A DNA stretch of 64,000 nucleotides, taken from contig CM119271.1 of the NCBI GenBank assembly GCA_051294375.1, forward strand, positions 12,207,422-12,271,421. Direction: 5' to 3'. The stretch is from Paraspadella gotoi (taxonomy: Eukaryota; Chaetognatha). The translations under genes and the position numbers were made by a program. Shown piece after piece: positions 57,686-64,000 of this stretch (position 1 is its first letter; each line of letters starts with the position of its first letter). A model generated the notes under the pieces. It searched no databases and was not told the DNA's origin. It was given only the letters and a program-made list of their open reading frames with translations.

Positions 57686-58027
57686 CTTCTCTCTCTGCCC
57701 TTCTCTCTCTCGTCTCTCTCGTCTCTCTCTCTCTCTCTTCTCTCTCTCTCCTCTCTCTCTCTCTCTCTTCTCTCTCTTCTCTCTCATTTGCATTGTGTCT
57801 TGTCTGGGCGTTGCGGCGGTCAAAAGTAAAAAATGTTTTAAAGAACATTACCAAAATACGTAACAATTTTATATATCTGTTTTTACGGTCCAAACAGTTA
57901 TGTGCTTTAATGAAAGAAAGAGCCCTTATAAGCCGCTTAATCCGCCGATGCTGCAGCGTCCTTGTTGTTATCATTTATCATTACATTTATCTCTCTCTCT
58001 CTCTCTTCTCTCTCTCTCATCTCTCTC

Positions 58028-58064
<37 letters not shown>

Positions 58065-59242
58065 TCGCACCAAGGCAAACGAAGAGATGCCCCAATCCTC
58101 GCGACGAGAGAAGCGTTGAGGACTTCTTCCGCAAAGAGGTTCGCGATCGAACTTCAGAACGAAGACGACCCGCCCTGAGGAGGAGGAGGAAGAGGAGGAG
58201 GAGGTAGGAGGAGAGATTAGTGTGTGCTGACGACACTCGTCCGAAACAGGACATTAATGTCTAATTGAAGTCATGCGGGTCATGTTTGTTGCATCCAATG
58301 GCGTCCATCGCCAGCATCTTATATGTCATCAATTGACATCTTTTTCCGCCATTGCCACAAACAATGACGCCATTCCATCATTCGATTGACGTTCTATATC
58401 GCAACAATCAATGACGTCCAATTGCATACATCATTGAACGTCATTGATAGTAAGGATTACGATAACCGTCTTCAACGGCCTCATTACTGTTCAACGTCTA
58501 AAAATAGTAAATGGTTTTTTTTCGTATCGTCTCGGCGGTCGTAACGACAGCGATGGTTATCGTTCGCCCGGGTCGATATCGGCGACAATAGGGTGTGGAG
58601 TCAGAAGGCGACGGCATGATTGCGCGGCGGTGATTGGCGCGGTGATTTGGCGGAGTGATTGGCAGGTTATTGGCTGGTGATGGGCGGGAGATTGGTCGGT
58701 GATTGGCGGGAGATTTGGCCGCGTTATTGGCTGGTGATTGGCCGGTGCATTGGCGGGTGAATTGGGCCGGTTTATTTGGCGAGCGAGATTTTTTTCTCAG
58801 CGACCGTTATTGGCGGAGAGATTGGGCCCGGTTTCAGAAACTAGCGCGTCAAATCTTAGCCCTCGCGTAATGCGGTGGTTAGGTTTGCTGGGTGAGATTA
58901 TAATTCACTGTTCGCTCGATTCGGCGCGGATTGTGATTTATTGGCAGTCTTCGTGTGTATATCATATTGTGGTGGAATCTGCTCGACTCGAACATATGCT
59001 CGTCTAAGTCGCATTGGCGGTGATGTACGATGATCGCACGATTGATCGCCACTCATTTTCGCGACGAATCTCGCGGATTGCCGCTTGGATGTGCATTGCG
59101 CGCGGTGTGTCGTCTCGTGCTCGGACGATACTCTCGGGACGCGAGTTATTGGCGGTGAGAATGACCGTTTATTGCGGCGAGATTGGACGAATTAATCGGC
59201 GGCGAGTGAGGAGTTCGCCGATATATCTCTCTTCTCTTTTTT
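57686..59242 (+). repeat. 1.56-kb direct duplication, copy 2
   Basis: Second copy of 54302-55879, starting exactly where palindrome 4 ends and stopping at a 25-N gap with identical terminal bases. The shared end at two separate gaps suggests the same read extension was placed twice. Confidence 0.92.
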
Positions 59243-59267
59243 NNNNNNNNNNNNNNNNNNNNNNNNN

Positions 59268-59688
59268 CTTAAAAAAGAAATTTTTAAATCAATTTTTGGT
59301 AAGAATTCAAATCCGGTTTTATTATTTAATTTTATCGTATTATATATACTTATCATTATATATAAATATAGCTCATTGGTTCCGAATAATGTATGAAATT
59401 AAAAAAATAAATTTATCGTAATGTTTTTCTGTATTTTTATTTTCATATTCCATATGCTAAATTTTAATTTTAAATTTTTTAAATTATTTTCAAATCACTC
59501 TACTGACCAGTGATGCCTGGATCAAGAATGCAAGACTGGCTCTAAAGTGAATCGCAACTTCGGAGACAAATTGATGAAGAATTATTGAAGGGCTCTTCCA
59601 TTTTACTAAACCATCGATAACATAGTTTTATATTAACTGTCATTGTCTGTTGACTTTTATTTTTATTAATAATCGTTAATTTTTAAGA
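59268..59688. other. AT-rich DNA, no gene seen
   Basis: No frame or repeat of note before the gap at 59689. Confidence 0.6.
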
Positions 59689-59819
59689 NNNNNNNNNNNN
59701 NNNNNNNNNNNNNNNNNNNNNNNNNNNNNNNNNNNNNNNNNNNNNNNNNNNNNNNNNNNNNNNNNNNNNNNNNNNNNNNNNNNNNNNNNNNNNNNNNNNN
59801 NNNNNNNNNNNNNNNNNNN

Positions 59820-59851
<32 letters not shown>

Positions 59852-60360
59852 CATCGTGACCAATAATTTTTTCGGTAGTGCAACGTCTACCTCCAAAAAA
59901 TATCACGTTTGACTCACAATTTCTTCCTCGCCGATTCGCCTAGTCGAAATCACCATGGCAACGGCGTGAAACAAAACCCNNNNNNNNNNNNNNNNNNNNN
60001 NNNNNNNNNNNNNNNNNNNNNNNNNNNNNNNNNNNNNNNNNNNNNNNNNNNNNNNNNNNNNNNNNNNNNNNNNNNNNNNNNNNNNNNNNNNNNNNNNNNN
60101 NNNNNNNNNNNNNNNNNNNNNNNNNNNNNNNNNNNNNNNNNNNNNNNNNNNNNNNNNNNNNNNNNNNNAGAGAGAGAGAGAGAGAGAGAAAAGCCATGTG
60201 AAAAGGAGGGGAGAGTGTAATATGCAAAGGACTGTGAGAAACCGAGTACTATGATCTCGAAAAGAAACTCTTAAGCCAATGACCCAAGGGGATGCGCGAG
60301 GAAGAAAGATTCATTTTTTGGTTTTTGGCGCTAAGTAGAGTTAAGACGCTCAACGTGGCA
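59820..60360. other. (GA)n stubs around gaps, no gene assigned
   Basis: (GA)n at 59820-59846 and 60169-60189 beside gaps, with short unique segments (tcgaaatcaccatggcaacg). No exon could be set. Confidence 0.6.
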
Positions 60361-60795
60361 TGGATATCGTCGTCGTCGTCGTCGTCGTCGTCGTNNNNNN
60401 NNNNNNNNNNNNNNNNNNNNNNNNNNNNNNNNNNNNNNNNNNNNNNNNNNNNNNNNNNNNNNNNNNNNNNNNNNNNNNNNNNNNNNNNNNNNNNNNNNNN
60501 NNNNNNNNNNNNNNNNNNNNNNNNNNNNNNNNNNNNNNNNNNNNNNNNNNNNNNNNNNNNNNNNNNNNNNNNNNNNNNNNNNNNNNNCGTCATCATCGTC
60601 GTCATCATTATCATTGTCTTCGTCGTCGTTATCATCATCGTCGTCATTCTCATTGTCTTCGTCGTCATCGTTATCATTGTCTTCGTCGTCGTCATCGTCG
60701 TCATCATTATCATTGTCTTCGTCGTCATCATTCTCATTGTCTTCGTCGTCGTCATCATCATCGTCGTCATTCTCATTGTCTTGGTCGTCATCCGT
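60361..60795. repeat. CGT, then CATCATTATCATTGTCTT array with gap
   Basis: CGT triplets to the gap at 60395-60587, then about 200 bp of GTC/ATC triplets with a higher-order unit of about 50 bp (cattgtcttcgtcgtc). Confidence 0.9.
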
Positions 60796-60989
60796 CATCC
60801 CGCGAGACGGCGCTGTCGTTCTCGCGTTAAGAGAAACACAAACAGAAAATGTCACCGTGAAGGATTATCTCCGATCGAAGCCACAAAGTCTTTTGTTTAC
60901 GCGAAGCAACGGGGAAAAAAGTTGACATCCACTTGCTCACCCCTTAACTTCCCGCGGCCCTTCCCGACCCCTTAACCTTCCACAGCCCT

Positions 60990-61285
60990 TTCCTGCTCTG
61001 TCAACGATTTTCCTTTTTCTGTCATTTTTATTCTACTCTGTCATCTATTTTCGTTTTTCTGTCAATGTTGTTCTCCTCTTTCAGTTGAATTCCTTTTTAT
61101 CATATCCTTTTTATCGTACATATCCTCTGTCCTCGTTTTTTTCTCCCCTGTCATCAATTTTCCTTTTTCCGTCATCCCTTCTTTCCCCTGTCATCAATTT
61201 TCCTTTTTCCGTCATCCCTTCTCTCCCCCCGTCATCAATTTTCCTCTCCCTTTCATGTCTTTTAATCTACTCTGTCATTCAATTT
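60990..61285. repeat. GTCATCAATTTTCCTTTTTC-type minisatellite
   Basis: About eight degenerate units of ctgtcatcaattttccttttt and cgtcatcccttctctcccc, roughly 30-41 bp. Confidence 0.8.
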
Positions 61286-61428
61286 CATCGTCAGCCTCTT
61301 TAATTATTCCAACTTTTCTTTTCTCCTTCTTCAGTTGGTTTTTTTTCTTTCGCCACCCGAGGCGCTGAGTCTGAGAGACGTTTGAAGGACGCGACGACTT
61401 AAGATCGCGAACAAAAGACGTTATGGGC

Positions 61429-61429
61429 G

Positions 61430-61485
<56 letters not shown>

Positions 61486-61546
61486 TTCGTCGTCGTCTTC
61501 GTCGTCGTTGGCGATGATTTTTGTTTTAATCCGTTTTGCACTTAGC

Positions 61547-61580
<34 letters not shown>

Positions 61581-61582
61581 AC
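61429..61582. repeat. Opposed (CGT)n and (ACG)n tracts
   Basis: About 26 CGT triplets (61429-61507), 40 bp of unique DNA, then about 11 ACG triplets (61547-61581). A hairpin can form on either strand. Confidence 0.9.
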
Positions 61583-61883
61583 GACGACGAAGACAGTTTC
61601 CCGCAGCGCCATCTCCATATAACGAACGTCAAGGTCGAACGGAATCCGAGAGACAAACGTTGTCATGACAACGCAACAAGTCTTAGTCGTGNNNNNNNNN
61701 NNNNNNNNNNNNNNNNNNNNNNNNNNNNNNNNNNNNNNNNNNNNNNNNNNNNNNNNNNNNNNNNNNNNNNNNNNNNNNNNNNNNNNNNNNNNNNNNNNNN
61801 NNNNNNNNNNNNNNNNNNNNNNNNNNNNNNNNNNNNNNNNNNNNNNNNNNNNNNNNNNNNNNNNNNNNNNNNNNNNNNNNNNN

Positions 61884-62020
61884 AATTCCCTTCGCGGCGC
61901 CTGATTAGAATTCACGGCGCCTGATTCTCTTTCCCAGCGCCGCGTTTGGCGCCGCAAATTCTTAATTCTTCTTTACGGTTCCATCGTTGGAGGTGAGGCG
62001 AGGTGAGGCGAGGTGAGGAT
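61884..62020. repeat. CGGCGCCTGATT and GAGGCGAGGT tandems
   Basis: Two to three cggcgcctgattagaattca-like units and three copies of the 10-bp unit gaggcgaggt. Confidence 0.7.
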
Positions 62021-62069
62021 GGCATCGTCGTCTTGAGAGTCGCTTCTCTTCGTTTCGACGTGGAGTACT

Positions 62070-62076
62070 TCCTTTT

Positions 62077-62164
<88 letters not shown>

Positions 62165-62166
62165 TA
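62070..62166. repeat. Perfect (TTTC)n
   Basis: About 23 uninterrupted TTTC units, then tctctccctctct. Confidence 0.97.
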
Positions 62167-62472
62167 TCTCTCCCTCTCTTTCTCTTTTTTTTTATTCACG
62201 CAGATAAAGCTCTCACAGCGTCTCAGTGAGCTCCCGTCGCTGCTCATTGTTCATCGCTAAATCATCAACTTTAGCTGCTCGTTGCTTGTAAATCGCCGCT
62301 CGCACTGCTTGTTCCAGAATTGCTTACCGACATTTTTTTTTGGTCTTTAGAAATTCGAAGCGAAATTAAAAAAGTTTATAAAAATTTTATTCAAGATTAA
62401 TAAATAACATAAAAAACTTAGAATTAGTACAATTAGTACAAATTTACTAAAAATAAATGATGTCTCGCGTCT

Positions 62473-62706
62473 CATGACTTCTGACATAATCTCTGACATA
62501 TGAAATCATCTCTGACATCTGACATCATTTCTGACATCTGACATCATCTCTGACATCTGACATCATCTCTGACTTCTGACATCATCTCTGACATCTGACA
62601 TCATCTCTGACATCTGACATCATCCCTGACATCTGACATCATCCCTGACATCTGACATCATCTCTGACATCTGACATCATCTCTGACATCTGACATCATC
62701 TCTGAC
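62473..62706. repeat. 19-bp minisatellite (TCTGACATCTGACATCATC)
   Basis: About twelve copies, the central ten almost identical. No frame is kept over the array because 19 is not a multiple of three. Confidence 0.95.
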
Positions 62707-62789
62707 AGGTTGATGTGGATTAACAAAAGGCATTCGTGATTTCATTGTACCGTTTGAGGTAGTCGAATCATAGTCGAATAAGGGCTCTG

Positions 62790-63795
62790 ACTCTAATAGG
62801 GGGAAGGAGGAGGAGTAGGCAGAGGAGGAGGAGGAAGAGGAGAAGGTAGATGAGGAAGAGAAGGAGGCAGAGGAGGAGGAGGAGAACGTTAATCCTATTA
62901 TGATTGATTAGAAGGAAGAAGAAGAAGAAGAAGAAGAAGAAGNNNNNNNNNNNNNNNNNNNNNNNNNNNNNNNNNNNNNNNNNNNNNNNNNNNNNNNNNN
63001 NNNNNNNNNNNNNNNNNNNNNNNNNNNNNNNNNNNNNNNNNNNNNNNNNNNNNNNNNNNNNNNNNNNNNNNNNNNNNNNNNNNNNNNNNNNNNNNNNNNN
63101 NNNNNNNNNNNNNNNNNNNNNNNNNNNNNNNNNNNNNNNNNNNNNNNNNNNNNNNNNNNNNNNNNNNNNACGAAGAAGACGACGATGACGACGACGACGA
63201 AGATGACGATAAAGAAAATGAAGACGACGAAGACGAAGATGACGACGACGAAGATGACGACGNNNNNNNNNNNNNNNNNNNNNNNNNNNNNNNNNNNNNN
63301 NNNNNNNNNNNNNNNNNNNNNNNNNNNNNNNNNNNNNNNNNNNNNNNNNNNNNNNNNNNNNNNNNNNNNNNNNNNNNNNNNNNNNNNNNNNNNNNNNNNN
63401 NNNNNNNNNNNNNNNNNNNNNNNNNNNNNNNNNNNNNNNNNNNNNNNNNNNNNNNNNNNNNNNNNNNNNNNNNNNNNNNNNNNNNNNNNNNNNNNNNNNN
63501 NNNNNNNNNNNNNNNNNNNNNNNNNNNNNNNNNNNNNNNNNNNNNNNNNNNNNNNNNNNNNNNNNNNNNNNNNNNNNNNNNNNNNNNNNNNNNNNNNNNN
63601 NNNNNNNAGACGACGACGAAGACGATGATGACAAGAATGACAATGACGATGAAGACGACGACGATGACGAAGATTATAACAAAGACGACAAGGACGACGA
63701 CGAAGACGACGACGAAGACGACGACGATGAAGAAAACGAAGCTGACGACGACGACGAAGATGATGACAACGACGACGACGACGAAGACGACCTAC
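62790..63795. repeat. GAGGA, GAA and GAC/GAT arrays with two gaps
   Basis: Polypurine GGAGGA (62800-62885), GAA (62915-62942), then GAC/GAA/GAT triplets to 63795, with gaps at 62943-63169 and 63263-63607. Translates as acidic repeats on plus; no exon border seen. Confidence 0.93.
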
Positions 63796-64000
63796 GCTCG
63801 TCAAAGGTCAAAGGCATGGACCGAGGAGGGACGGCATGATAGGGCATGGTCGGAAGATTTGAGAAAATAAGGTCAGGAAGATCAGACATGGCCGGCAGGG
63901 ACGAAAAGGTCAAAAGGCATTTGTGGCCGCGGTCCAGAATGTCGATTCACATTAACTCATTGACTCTGATCGATTCACTTCAATCTTCTTATCTATTTTT
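63796..64000. other. Unique end of window with repeated AGGTCA words
   Basis: Contains caaaggtcaaaggcatgg and aaaaggtcaaaaggcattt, i.e. AGGTCA half-site words, and three ggcatg words. No gene assigned. Confidence 0.4.

Noticed and set aside
60614-60925. Frame ending VIPRDGAVVLALRETQTENV then TVKDYLRSKPQSLLFTRSNG
   Set aside because: Attractive composition, but it is fused to a trinucleotide array, has no acceptor or donor, and I recognise no family.
62473-62706. CRISPR-like array
   Set aside because: Simple head-to-tail 19-bp minisatellite with no unique spacers, in a eukaryotic context.
63796-63930. Nuclear receptor DR1 element
   Set aside because: AGGTCAAAGGCA words are suggestive, but two short matches in a repetitive segment without a promoter are not enough.

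Overview
The window looks like a draft assembly of an invertebrate animal nuclear genome. Three signs point that way: spliced exons with GT/AG borders and pyrimidine tracts, tRNA-derived SINE-like elements and a hAT-type DNA transposon footprint, and very dense microsatellites. No operons, Shine-Dalgarno sites, rRNA or tRNA genes were seen. The phylum cannot be fixed from sequence alone; a microsatellite-rich marine invertebrate or arthropod would fit, but this is a guess. Runs of N are frequent and mostly abut microsatellites. Seven gaps are exactly 25 N (starting at 2346, 7122, 28441, 32462, 47931, 55880, 59243). Larger ones start at 17299, 20685, 21901, 23295, 24130, 25195, 25800, 26834, 27676, 51780, 52148, 53109, 53534, 59689, 59980, 60395, 61692, 62943 and 63263.

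Layout. 1-12672 is one giant imperfect palindrome centred near 7.27 kb; its left arm also holds a tandem 1.84-kb duplication. 12.7-22.1 kb is mostly unique, with SINE-like copies, two weak orphan ORFs and microsatellites. 22114-47640 is a second palindrome of about 25 kb. Its left arm carries two clean exons of a CRAL-TRIO (Sec14-like) domain, and its right arm carries the same exons inverted and broken by indels. Its centre holds a 2.54-kb hAT-like element (34821-37361) with an 8-bp target duplication, inserted in a SINE head. 48-51 kb is mostly AT-rich, with one long (AG)n ORF and one SINE. 51.5-53.5 kb holds two adjoining exons, and perhaps two more, of an unrecognised protein with a poly-Asp tract and a CxxC pair. 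53.9-59.2 kb is a mosaic of two smaller palindromes and a 1.56-kb direct duplication. 59.3-64 kb is mini- and microsatellite.

The most interesting signals are as follows. (1) A hammerhead-ribozyme-like motif occurs four times. Two independent versions keep every core base but have different, self-complementary stem II sequences. (2) A hAT element is nested in a SINE with an intact target-site duplication. (3) A short coding-like module near 33.05 and 33.7 kb occurs in two diverged copies whose differences are mostly synonymous. (4) Palindrome arms differ by scattered indels, and duplicated blocks end at 25-N gaps. I think this points to assembly or gap-filling with noisy or fold-back long reads, so the large-scale architecture should not be taken as biology without read-level checks.
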